From Lithodes maja (taxonomy: Eukaryota > Arthropoda > Malacostraca > Decapoda > Lithodidae), in assembly GCA_037953745.1 (NCBI GenBank), contig JBAKBP010013052.1, forward strand, positions 1 to 64,000: a stretch of 64,000 nucleotides of DNA, in the 5' to 3' direction. Positions 22,926 through 34,900 of this stretch are shown here, one piece after another. The notes under the pieces are model-generated. The model was not told where the DNA came from. It worked only from the letters and a program-made list of their open reading frames with translations, and did no database searches. The position numbers and the translations under genes are program-made. Positions within the stretch are counted from its first letter, which is position 1. Each line of letters opens with the position of its first letter.

Positions 22926-25900
22926 TTAATAAACAATTAGTACTAATTTATCCTGGTCAAAATAATAAAATCAGGTAACACAGAATGATAAAATGAATGG
23001 GCCTGTCTGAGAAGGTGAATTATGAGGTATGACACCTGTGAGGGGTAAGCATGTGATAAATAATTATCAATAAATAAACAAATTTATTACATTGCCAAAT
23101 TATTTACTCTCGTTTTTGCACTTTTTTTTTAGTGAAAATCACAAATCTGAATTGTGTTTATGGCTGTGGTTTAGCAGAACCTTAATTTTGTGTTGATTGG
23201 CGGAAATGTGGTTGCGGAAGAAAAGAAGAAATGGTTTGACATATACAGTAGTGCTTCTATAGGCATGATTTAAGATTTGCTAATAATTGCAAATATAAAA
23301 AAGAAACACATTTGTGTTGATATTTAAATTGTTGTGATATTTAATTAGGATAAATTACACTTATGTTTATAATAGTGTCACAAAATGTTCAGGCTTGTTT
23401 TAATCCTTTTGGAGGGTGTATTTCTGTATGTTTGTATATTACCTGTTTTGTGAGTGTGCTATAAAATACCCATCCATAATTAACTGTCATAATATATCAT
23501 TCAAGTTCAAACAGTAGTGGCTCTGACATGTCTTCATCAAAAGTGAACATATTACCTGAGAAACGGGTTTCTTCCTTAGCAATCGTATATGGTGCTATTA
23601 CACTGGACTTATGTTCCGTCGTCCTTTGATCTTGGGCATTGAATTACTTTGATCTCTATCACACTGGCTTAACACACCGTCGTCATCTACCAATATTGGC
23701 TGAAGTCTTAGATCGCGCCTCGGCTTTCTTTACTACTATTTTGGCCTAAATAGAGTCCCTCCGTAGTAGTAATGTTTTGCAATTGTTAATACAAAGTAGT
23801 TTCTACCATATTAATGCACTTATGATTATGTAATATGATCGATAATGCAATGACGAGAGTTGACACAAATTGAAGGTAGCAACTCACGTGTAATATATGA
23901 ACGACAATAGGCTACACCTGCAGAGGTCAGTTTATTAAGTAAGGCAGTGGTAACCATTATGTGCTTAAATTCGAAGTGATGGATTTGGAGCCTCTTGGAC
24001 TAAGACTATTTTTGTTTTCTAATTAAGATTATCTTAATCTTATATGGTAGCCTATCATGTTTAAAATAGGCTAAAGTATGTCTAGTTGATAAAATAAATG
24101 TTTCTTGGTTATACAAAGTTTATAATATTTTAAGATCTAGTTATATTACATTATGACCCTTATTTAACCAGACTAACTATGCCAATCTAATTTGATAATT
24201 TCATAAATTAACTTATCCTATCCTAACATAATCTTATATCCTAACCTAGATTACCATATCCTAACTTATATTCTAAGCTATATTATTACATATAATAACC
24301 CAAGACAATGAAAACGTAATCTATATGAAATTAACACAATATCTACAAATTATTGTTTCACTTCAGATAATACCATTTTAAGTAAAACATAAAACACACA
24401 ATTAATAAAATAAATAAACAAATATCACAGCCACAGGAAACTCGATCCCCGCATTAGGCCACCGAATACAATTCTCCCTACCAGGAATACACCGGAGGCC
24501 TCTGGTGGACGCTTCCGAAGTAGCGCCAGAGCTACGTCTGTCGACATCAACAATACTCAACACCTAGGCTATGCAAAGTTTATCACGATTTCTTACGATT
24601 CTGCATGTTTTTACTATATACTAGATGGTTACACTAAGTGCTTATATAGTATGGTAGTTGTGGGAATGTCCATATGTAGCAAGAAATGACTATATGCAAA
24701 ATTATAAGGATGATGAACTATCATAACAAAAAAACGAGTAAATACCTTCTTCCTTATATATATAAATATAAGTTATTTAATATTATGGGCGACTTTAAAA
24801 TATAATGACCATCAATATGCAATGACTGTAATGTGTGTCAGCTATAGAAAGTACTACATATAGCTTATAATTAACAATTATTGATGTAGGGAGGGTGGGC
24901 CCAGGTTCGCTTACTGTACAACACAACGTGCCAGGCGCGGCAACTCCAAGAATTTCTGGTAGGGAGAATTACTGAAGATAAATACAATCAAATATCTACT
25001 TAATTACATGAACGTTTAACCGTTCTGCAGCTCATAATCATTATATTTCCGTCTGTATAGCATTAGTTCTGAACACAGTTGTTACATTTAATGCATAAAT
25101 ATAAATTATACTATAAATGGTCATTTGAGTTTCTATTATTGTGAGCTTGAACTCTACTTCCCGGACTACATGATTTGTGACCGTTGGGTTGCCGAAAAAA
25201 TATCACGAAACGGGATATGGAGGACCTCGTAAATGGTGGTTTTGATGAAGGACTATGGAAAATAGGCCAGTGTGATAGCCGTATAAAGAGAAGGATTAGG
25301 ACCAAGGTAATCACGGACTGCAACGGAGTTTTATTTGAGTTATACAAAATAATTTCCAATTGTTTTACATGTTAGCTCATTGTTAGCTGATAATCCTCTA
25401 GTGGCTTTGCATATAATATATTGTTTAGTATAATGAACTAATATGTAATTAAGTTTCATGCAAAAGTAAAATGATAAGTATTATGATGAGTCTTAGTTTT
25501 AAAGGTTAAACCAACTTTACTGTAGGTAAGTACCGAGATTTTGTATGTTGGTAATTTTAGATCCCGGGTCCTCTTCTTTCGCCATAAACATATTACAGGC
25601 ATATCATAGTAAGAGTGGCCTATACTAAAACATATTTGTTTTATTATCAACATTTACTATAGTACAGATCCCAGTAGTATCACAATATATAACCAGCAAA
25701 GCTTATAGGGTTATAGTAAACAATATTAAGCTTCGGTGTCAGTTCGATACATGGTGTTAACAATCCTGTTAACCACAAAAATACTAAAATTCGTACTGTT
25801 GGTTACCCTTTTCTCCTTTTCTCCAATTCGCGTGAGTCATAATACAATTGTTTGAACATTTTCTTCCGATTAATAATGATAATGCCGAGTTACAAATTTA

Positions 25901-26929
25901 ACTGCTCTAGCTTATCAGATAATTCAAATCGGAACACTTTAATCCTAACAGTGCAGGCAGTTTCCCGCTATAAGAGAGCTCATTCAGGTACTCCTGATTG
26001 CTTAAGCAAGTGCATGAATGAAATTAAATGCTTCCAGCAAAAAACTAGAAGAAAAAGAGCTTTCAAATGACATCAGAACGAGCTCTCTAGCTAGCGGGGT
26101 TCATCCGCAGCGTTACTAATATTGGCAATATTTGCTAATATATAATAATGGACTGCTACATTTGCCTTTGGCAACACTGAATATATCTCGCGAGACCACC
26201 CCACAGAGCCTCAGTGCAGTGGCAGACTTGCTGCAGTGCGGACGGCAACCTACCGCGCTCCTGATCACTCACGCTTGTCTCCAGTCTAAATAGGCTAATA
26301 ATTCCAGGCTATTTCCAGGAAGAACAAGTACGGTCCCCGCTGTGAAAAAGTTAATCATAGATCGCAAATGATCCATTCGAGGCAAAGTGGGTTCGCACTC
26401 TTGCATCCTTCCTAGCTCCCACTCCACCCTCTCTTCATCTTTCCATCTTACACTGTGTCTTCTACCCCACCTCTCCTAGCCCATCCTCCTTTGCCTCCCT
26501 TTCTATAACTTTTATCTCCCACATATCAAACAATTTCCCACCTCCCTACCCTCCATCGCCTCCATCCCTTCCCTTTTACCCTATCATAACTCTTCAGCCA
26601 GAAAGGACACAGTGGAAATTCTCTGTGACTGGGGAGACGGGCTGATGCGGCATCTTTTCCTCGAGCTCGGAATTGTACATCCTTGAAACTATTCCATCAC
26701 CTACTAATATGAGTGCAATGCTTCGTGTTAAGAGGCACCTGTAAGAGTGAAGTCTGTTATATTTACGCCACTTTATGTTTTCGTCTCCCAAAAACTATTG
26801 TTGTTTGACAGGCCAGTCCGTGTTTTCCGACTCCCACGCAGGATGCATGCTTGATTATCATATTTCGCTCTTGGTAATGCCTCATACTGGCAACATAGAT
26901 GATGATTACAATATGTCTTGGGGCAGTGA
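22926..26929. other. No gene identified
   Basis: AT-rich DNA with short frames only. The frames at 25184-25375 and 25852-26070 have no recognisable domain. The one structured item is a pair of inverted 18-19 bp sequences at 24471-24489 and 24951-24970, listed separately. Pyrimidine-rich tracts occur at 26400-26580. Confidence 0.45.
24471..24970. repeat. Possible small inverted-terminal element
   Basis: AATTCTCCCTACCAGGAAT at the left and ATTTCTGGTAGGGAGAATT at the right are inverted repeats with one mismatch, about 500 bp apart. The interior is non-coding. Because the outermost AATT is itself palindromic, a target duplication cannot be separated from the terminal repeat. Superfamily unknown. 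Confidence 0.35.
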
Positions 26930-27300
26930 GGGGGGAAGGAGCTCCCCCCTATAATCAAGGAATGTAAGTCATAGGATAAGGGAAAGATGGATTTAGGGAG
27001 AGAGTTCCAGAGCTTAGCTGTTGAATAGAAGAAAGATTGGGAGTATCATTTCACTCTTGAGTTGGAGAGTTGTACAGAGTATGGGTGGGATCATGTTGCA
27101 AGACGGGTACTACATACTCTACATTGCGGCAAAGAGAGAGAGATTGCAGAGAGTCGGTGAGTAGGCGGGAGTTAATGATACGAAAGGCTCTCCTTTCTAC
27201 TTTGTTTAGAAGTGCTGTGTAAGAGGATCCTCCCCACACATGTGAACAATACTCAATACATGTATGCGCTGTGTCCCTGTACAGAGCAATAATCCCTTGA
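26930..27300 (-). pseudogene. LINE reverse transcriptase C-terminal remnant
   Basis: The minus strand encodes EYCSHVWGGSSYTALLNKVE and then RRAFRIINS and LTDSLQSLSLCRNVE, the region immediately after the RT domain of jockey/I-group LINEs. It is related to, but clearly different from, the fragment at 19900-20399. Frame breaks follow. Only this short part of the element remains. Confidence 0.65.
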
Positions 27301-28624
27301 GGCGGTTGAGCACACCCAGCTTCTGGGAGGCCGCCTGAGCAAGCGTGAACCTATTATGAGACTGGTTTCTTGCTCATCCAAAATGCCCAGTGGGACTCTG
27401 TGATTGATTGTTTTATTCCCAGATGTGACGTATTAGGTCATAATTGAATGTGATTGGTTCCTAGAAAAAATATTTTACGATAATGATCGCCAGATTTTGA
27501 CTGAATAGCTGGGGGTCGGAAGTGTTCCCGCTCAACATACAATTAGCGAGGGTTGTTATATTTATATGAAGTATAGGTTATGTTCATTCCATAATGGACT
27601 TCCAAATTTCCAGATTTTTTTTTTTGGTCATTCTCCTTTATATACCAGTATAGTGTTTCCTAACCGGTTTATGTATTTGGTAATGATACAGATACATTTT
27701 ATCATAACAAATGGACTTCATAATATTACGCCATAGCACATGCGTGAGCACAGATTAGAGCTGATAATAAGTTGTTCAACTTATAAAAAAAAAAAAGTTA
27801 TGTTTTCCTTCCAAAAAGAATATAAACATCAAATCCTATTTATAGTTAAATATTGTCTCAATACCCCACGAATTGAATACGAATCGTAAGTGGGGAGGAA
27901 TTTGAAGTTAATGGAACACGAAGAGCTAGAAAAGCCAAAACTAATAAATGTAGCCTAACCACTGATTGGATATATCTAAAAATGCAGATGAATGTGAACA
28001 TCCGAGGGAAATTATGTGCTTTAGAGATGCAATAAGACATTAATAATTCAGGAGCTGTAATACACCCGAGTAACATCATTGCTTTCACAGGCGCGAGTAA
28101 TTGCGAGATCCAAATATACCCCCAACACAGCAAACTTATCTAAATTCGCCAAAATCTAGTGTTACAAACGTTATCTACATTAGCAATAAATAAACTAAAC
28201 TTAACCAATAAGATTACTTAAGAGTTAACCTAACTAATCAATTAACTTAACCAAACATAGTATCTTAGGTCGGGCCTGTCGCCACCTCACCCCCGCAAAC
28301 ATAAAAGCGCTATTCAACACAAACTTTATCAACTAATTGGTAACACTGATACCTTAATAAGACATCATAGCGCGTGCGTCAACACAAATTCGAATTTCAA
28401 CGGAACCGAACACGTAATGGAAGATGGAGGAAAAGAGATAAACTTCGTAATCTATGAAAATCCGAGAGAATTTGCAATTTTAGACAGGTAATTAGGCCAG
28501 TGCCAAGGATGGAAATTGAGACTTCAACAAAATTGACTAATATGGTGATAAATCTGCTCTAACGGTTACAAGTACAAGTTTTGGGACTAACGGTTCAATA
28601 CTTGTACTATACAGTATACATATA
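27301..28624. other. No gene identified
   Basis: AT-rich, with poly(A/T) tracts near 27615 and 27784. No frame has support. Confidence 0.4.
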
Positions 28625-29062
28625 CAGGATGTCCCTAAATGGACGTTCGAAAAAATATTCTAAGCATAAAATGTTCTATAAGCAAAATTCCACATCTTAC
28701 TAATTACACAGATATTGCTTATTGAAAGTGGCATGTTCATAAGTACTTCCCCATAAGGCTGGTTTAGCTGTCCTAGAGCTTACAACACCCACATCTAACT
28801 GCAATTATATTATTATGTTATTATCAAGATATTATAATGAATGTTGCACAATGATTAAAGACATATAAACTCACTTTGGACCTGTTGGAACTATTGGAAA
28901 TGGAAGAGTCCATTACAGCAATGTGGGGGTGGACACTGTAAAACCTTCAATACCTCCTAAACGGTTGAGATTTGAATTTTTGTTATATAATAATATTTTA
29001 TGCTAACAATCATCGGTGTAAATATATCCTGAAGATTAGCACGTCGATTTCGAGTCACCCTG
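28625..29062. mobile_element. Mariner-like MITE
   Basis: Ends TACAGGATGTCCCTAAAT at the left and GAGTCACCCTGTATA at the right are imperfect inverted repeats of the ACAGGGTGNCYC type, flanked by TA, the target of Tc1/mariner transposases. The interior has TATA-rich blocks and CTCCTAAACGGTTGAGAT, which resembles subterminal sequences of such MITEs. No transposase. A second similar end (TACAGAGTGGTCGCAACA) begins at 29080. Confidence 0.5.
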
Positions 29063-30004
29063 TATACTGTACAGTATATACAGAGTGGTCGCAACACATT
29101 TGCCAATATGGGATCTCCGTGATTGTATATAATAGGAAATCTAACGGAGATACCTCATCTCTTTTGGTTGGTAGAAAAACTATAAACCTCCCTTATCAAC
29201 TGTGGGGGATAATATGGCCAAAGGTTATCTCTTACCACACCAATCGAAATAATAAATTAATCAACATAAATAAAAATAGTCTGAGATCGCCTACCTTATG
29301 GTATGAACTATGGTAGCCTATCTCTCAGGATGCCCTAACTAAACATTGTATAAATGGCCATATATATCAATGACTTAGCTATAACTAGGGTCCTGGATTA
29401 GTTCAGAGGATTCCGGCTTCGGTAGATAAGGGTTATTGGTCAGGACTCCGGGCCGGGCGTGGGAATTGTGGTGGAGGAGATCACGGGACACGTCTCTACC
29501 GTTCAGATGTTTACTAGCGTCTGATCGGAACTTCAATTTCCGACTCTTAAATAAACTATATATTCATTCGTTACCAAGGGTTCATTCCCTCTTCACGAAA
29601 TCATATAAATAATTATCAGCATTTAAATTATATAATTATAAAGGTGAACATCGTTTCACAACGATTTAGTGAACATAATATCAAGATATTAACGACCCTA
29701 AAGCAAACGGTGGATCGCGTATGCGGTCGCGGGAATATTTAAACTGATCATCTTTACAGTTCTTCTAAACTTATTTCTACAAGGTTTTATAACTAAATTA
29801 ACTTGATCAAGGTAATCTTATACAGTACTAAATTACCTAACATTAATTAATATCTACAATATATACAATCACCGGGTTCTGGTAGGAAATTGTTCACTCT
29901 AGTGAGGTTACCCTATCGGAAGGTTGTTGCCAACATTCCCCAGATACCGGTGTAGTCAATTTATTTCTCACAGATTGGGGCCCGGCGAAGTATGATGTGT
30001 CGCA
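29063..30004. other. No gene seen; probable 3' LTR region of the BEL/Pao element
   Basis: This lies just downstream (minus-strand sense) of the BEL pol stop. A GGGCCCC tract followed by TGTGAGAAATAAATTGAC at about 29963-29985 on the minus strand could be the polypurine tract and start of a 3' LTR. No second copy was found on the other side, so the LTR is not proven. Confidence 0.35.
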
Positions 30005-31943
30005 TCATGTTATGTCACCTGCGGCTAACAAATCACGCCAATTTCTTCTAGACCCCGCAGCAGCTGCTCGTGGTGGTCTTGGGCTCCCTATTACTATGGG
30101 TTGCTGTTCTTCTTCCGGTGGGATGGCGAGTTCCATAGGTATGAGACGATCTACAGGTCGGAGAGTGGTTTGTCCTCGAGATAATAATAATAATAATAAT
30201 CTTCTGGTTACTTATATAGCGCCCGTATCTCCTCCTTCGAGGATTCACAAGCGCTTGGCTTTCTTTAGTCTACCAGAGACCCTTACCCATCCCCCTTGCT
30301 CATGGGGAGATGGTAACCGCCGGCTATATCCCAGAAAAACTTTTCAATCTGAGCGGGGATTGAACGCGAGACCTCGAGATGGGAATCAGGCACGCTGTCA
30401 ACTGAGCCAGCCAGACGGCTGGCTTAACGGTTCTGATAACTCCTTCGGAATCAGGATAGACTTCTTGGATCCTTGCTAAGGGCCATTTAGAGTGAGGTTG
30501 GTCCATTTTCAACAAGACTATGTCTCCCACTATCGGTTTGTGACGGTTACTAGCAGAATTCGCACCATAATACCTCTCCCGTAAGCTCAAGATATACTCA
30601 GATGCCCAATGTTTGCAAAATACTTTACGCCTGGAACAGAGTTTATGGTAGCTTCGTCGCAAGTGTGCATCTGCTTCATTAACGGAGGGATCCACTAATT
30701 CCTCGGTCACGTCCAAACAGGGGACTGGGTCCAATCGTCTACCATATAATAAATGAGCCGGTGTTAAGGCCTCAATTTCCAGATTGGAGTCATCTTGATA
30801 CGTTAGTGGTCGATTATTTACTCTGGTTTCTATTTCGGTGACAACAGTTCTTAACTCATCCAAGGTGACCTTGGACTTGTGAAGAACCCTTTTCAGGCAC
30901 GATTTTACAATACCTATCATTCTCTCTGTAAATCCATTTTGCCAAGGGGCTCTGGGAGTTGTGAATGACCAATAACAATTTCTAGAATCTAGCATTTGCT
31001 GTACTGCGTTGCTCTTTAATAGTTCAGAAACCAACGGTGATGCGCCCACAAAATTTGTCCCATTGTCACTAATCAAACGTCTGGGACAACTTCGCCGAGC
31101 GGCAAATCTTCTAAATAAATTAATAAAGGTTTCCGAGCTCATGTCCTCCGCTATTTCCAAATGGATAGCCTGAGTGCTGGTACAGGTGAATAGACATATG
31201 TAAACCTTCTTGGGTGGACCATCATCTCCTGTGAGAGTGATGGCACCAGTATAATCTATACCTGTTACCTCAAACGGTGTCCTTTGGTGAATGCGGTCTG
31301 GCGGAAGAGCTGGTGGTCCAGGGTAAGGCATAGCGATAGCTGTATACCTCTTGCAAATAATGCAATTCTTGATACAGCGTTTAACAGCTTGTCGTCCCTG
31401 GCGTATCCAATATGTTTGTCGCATATAGGCTAGAGTGTCTGCTACCCCACCGTGTTTAGTGGTTTCATGCGCTTTTAAAACCATCAATTTGGTGAGGTCG
31501 CAATCCTTGGGCAATAGGATCGGATGCCGAGTTTTGAGGGGTAGATCAGCTTTACCAATTCGACCTCGACAACATATTAATTCTTGATTGTCTAGATACA
31601 GCCCAAGGTCCTTCATTCTTTTGGTTGGCTTGGGATTGGGTTTACGTAGCTGTGTTAATTCCTCATCATACTTTTCAGCTTGTATCCTTCTGATCCAGTA
31701 GGTAAGTGGGTCTAATTCATCCATCTTTACCTTCTTGCTCAGGAACTTAAACACAAATTTAGTTACAGTTAATAGTTTGTCCAAATTGGAGAACTTGGTG
31801 ATGTCAATCACTGAAGGCTCTGGGATAATTATTGGGTCCATATGAACTTTATCATCATTAACCTTCTGGTATGATTTTTGTTCTGGCCAATCAATCACTC
31901 TGACGTAGCCAAACCGGACCCTGAAACCACAGAGTTTCGTTAA
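30005..31943 (-). pseudogene. BEL/Pao integrase and C-terminal domain, disrupted
   Basis: In phase with the upstream frame after the TGA at 31944-31946. Integrase has a zinc-binding module (HETTKHGGVADTL ... CIKNCIICKRY) and a D-D-E core: GIDYTGA (about 31250), ISDNGTNFVG (about 31065) and NGFTERMIG (about 30935). Then comes the usual BEL C-terminal domain with VGDIVLLKMD and KWPLARIQEVYPD. At 30424 a SINE interrupts it. Beyond the SINE the remaining C-terminus continues as RGQTTLRPVDRLIPMELAIP and ends at a TGA at 30005-30007. Both a local frame lesion (31899-31950) and the SINE disrupt it, so this copy is probably dead. Confidence 0.8.
30180..30424 (-). mobile_element. tRNA-derived SINE inserted in BEL pol
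   Basis: Reading on the minus strand, the head has an A box-like TGGCTCAGTTGACAGC and a B box GTTCAATCC with tRNA-like spacing. The body includes AAAAGTTTTTCTGGGATATA and ends GGCGCTATATAAGTAACC followed by an (ATT)n tail of about seven units (30180-30200). Transcription by RNA polymerase III from the internal boxes is expected. It separates coding sequence of the BEL C-terminus, and the flanking peptide continues on both sides. Confidence 0.85.
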
Positions 31944-34900
31944 TCATTTCTTGACACCAACACCTCGGCTCACCAAGTCAGCCGGATTATCCTTGGACTT
32001 AACATGCATGAATGTATAGTTCATTTGCAGTTCCTTTATTTTGTGTACTCTGTTACGCACATAAACTATGTGACTATCATCCTTAGCTATCCAGTGCAAA
32101 CATATCTCACTATCTGTCCATATATATGTCTCACCTAAAAAGGGAAACATACCAATCAAATAAGTAGCTAACCTAGTTCCCAATTCAACAGCGGTCAGCT
32201 CCAACTGTGGAAGGGTACGTTGTTTTAATGGCGCTACTCGGGATTTGGACATAATCATAGTAGATCGGACTTCAGTGACACAATAAGCTACTGCACCATA
32301 CGCCTTAGATGAGGCATCACAAAATATGTGCAATTGAGCACACTCATTATCAGAGGTAGGATCACATCTTCTAGGAAACTTGACTGAGGATACCTTCTCA
32401 TATTCCACCTGCAATATGTTCCACTCTTCTGTATATTTTTCAGGTAATGGAGTATCCCAACTCAGTGCTTCTCTCCAGGCCTCCTGAACTAAAATCTTCC
32501 CTTTAATTGATATGGGACTAAATATGCCCAATGGGTCGAACATCATAGAGACCTGACTTAAGAGTGTACGTTTTGTGAGTTTTACATCGGGAAACTTGAG
32601 GGGCTTTAGAGACATCTCATCAGTAGTTGTTTTCCACAGTAATCCGAGTACTGGTTGATATTCTGGTATTTGATAGTCAGGATAGTCTCTTCTTATCTGG
32701 TCCAAAAGAATATGAGAGTTTGAATTCCAACTTTGTAGTGGCATATTGGCTTTATTACATTCTTGCCTTGCCAAATGGTAGATTTCAAACACCTCTTCTC
32801 CACTGTCGGCAACGCCCTGCAGATTATCCATGTAAAACAGTTGACCCATTTCCGGTTTCTCTGTGTTCTGGAAATGATATCTCAAAGTGCTGCACAACAA
32901 GAAAGGACTAGAGCAGGAACCAAACAACACTGACCGAAAGTGGTATTCTTTTATCCGCCCACCAGGCTGAAAAGGATCTTCAGGCCAAAGGAACTTTGTG
33001 AATTTGCGGTCCTGCTCCTTTAAACCTATTCTCAAAAAGGCTTTGGAGATATCTGCCACAAACCCAAATCTCTTCGTCCTGAATTTTAATAGTACATCAC
33101 CCAGTATTTCAGTCAGATTTGGTCCTACATAGAGACAATCGTTTAGACTTGCTTCATTCTTCGCTGCTCGAGAACTGCAGTTAAATACCACTCTGATGGG
33201 GGTAGTACTGGAGTCCTTACTTACAGCATGATGAGGAAGGTAATGACCCTCTTTATGGTTTATTTCACCTGGGACCTCCTCAATAAAGTAATTTTCCAAC
33301 TGCTCTTGAATTATTTTATGATAAATGTCCAGTCGTTCAGGATGTTGACGCAATCTCTCCACCATTTTATTTAATTGACATCTTGAACTCTGGTAGTTAG
33401 TTGGTAATTCAGGGGCATTTATCATCCATGGAAGTCCCACCCAGTACTGGCCATCCTTATACTCAACTGTGTCTAGGTAGTGGTTATATGTTAAGATGTC
33501 TTCAGGGGTGGGAAGATCTGCTTCTATTCCCACAGTGTCCAGTTCCCAAAGTTTGTGAACAGGTTCTTGTTGCTCTTCTAGAATGTCTCCTAGTTGTGAT
33601 GGTATTAATTCTGCACCAATTCTAGCCACCACCAGAGATTGTGCCGGAGTCACAAAGACTGGATCCATCTGGTTGTCTGATTCACTTGGGCCACATGTGG
33701 GTAGAGATCCCATGATTATATATCCACCTGATGAAGAAATTAACTGGATACTGTGTTTCCGAGTCATTTTTCGCAACAAGCGACCACAATAGTCGGAGCC
33801 GATGATCAGTTGAATTGGACCTACTACGTCAGACTCTATAGTTCGGTCTGCTAGTTGAACACCCTTCTTTGTTAAGAAGTTAGATGCTTCCTTTAAACCC
33901 TTATTTACCACAGAAGTGTTCATGTCTTCCTTAACCACCGCAGTCACCTTACATTTATATTTGCCCAATTTAATCAGGGGTTTAACCACGTCAAATGTTT
34001 GTGTTTCCTTATTTGACAAACATCCAGTTATTGCCATGTTCACTCTTCCTACTGTTGGCAAATTCATGGCTCTGACAACATTTCCGGCAATGAAGGTCTT
34101 TTGCGCTCCAGTATCAAAGAGTGCTTTGACCGGCATAACCTCTTTTCCTCTGATCAGTTGAATTTCGGCTGTAGGAGTAGCTGCCGGTGTATGCATTGGG
34201 TTCCCAGTGGTCAGGGTCATATTTACACTTGTCGGTTTGGGTTGTACTTCACTGATCTTGGGACACAACGCGGTATGATGTACACCAGTCTTGCACCGAA
34301 AACATAAATTTAATTTAGTGGCACATTCCTCAGTAGAATGTCTGGTGCTAAGGCAAACAAGACACTTACCTAGTTCGATGAGTCGTGGAAGTCTAGCCTT
34401 AAGATTAGGATAAGTCCTACAATACACTGTGGAATGTTGTTCTGAACATAACATACACACCTTCCGGTTTTCTTGGTTTATCCCTGGTGTGGGGTTAATA
34501 TTTCTGGTTACTTCTTGGGTCACTGGAGAATTGAGACTGGAATTTTTTCTCTCCCAAACACCTTTTGTTTTAGATACTGTATTAGTTTGATTATTCTGCT
34601 GGACGGATGTCACATAGGTACCAACCTCTTCCTTCTTGAACGGTTTTGCTTTTTCCTTAGTCCCTGTTGTAGACACTTTTGTGTATTTAACCTTGTTGTC
34701 TCCTTCCTTGATACCGCTATCCTTCTTGGAAACCTGCATGTGTTTGCACAGCTCTCTTAAACCCTCTTCTATCTCTTGATACGTGAAGTAGTTCTTCTTA
34801 TACCTGTGGTACAATTCATCACAGGTTTTCTGAGAGAGCTTTTGTTGTACAATATGGTTCAAGAGCCAAGAAGCTGAATCAAGATCTTTCTGGGTACTAA

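Noticed and set aside
23510..23605. Minus-strand 31-codon frame ending DEDMSEPLLFELE before a stop
   Set aside because: Protein-like composition, but too short to exclude chance, with no upstream domain or credible splice acceptor.
25184..25375. Plus-strand 63-codon frame MGCRKNITKRDMEDLVNGGF
   Set aside because: No domain, no repeat partner and no codon-usage support; treated as chance.
29997..30479. Plus-strand frame of 160 codons
   Set aside because: Antisense to the BEL C-terminus and the SINE inside it.
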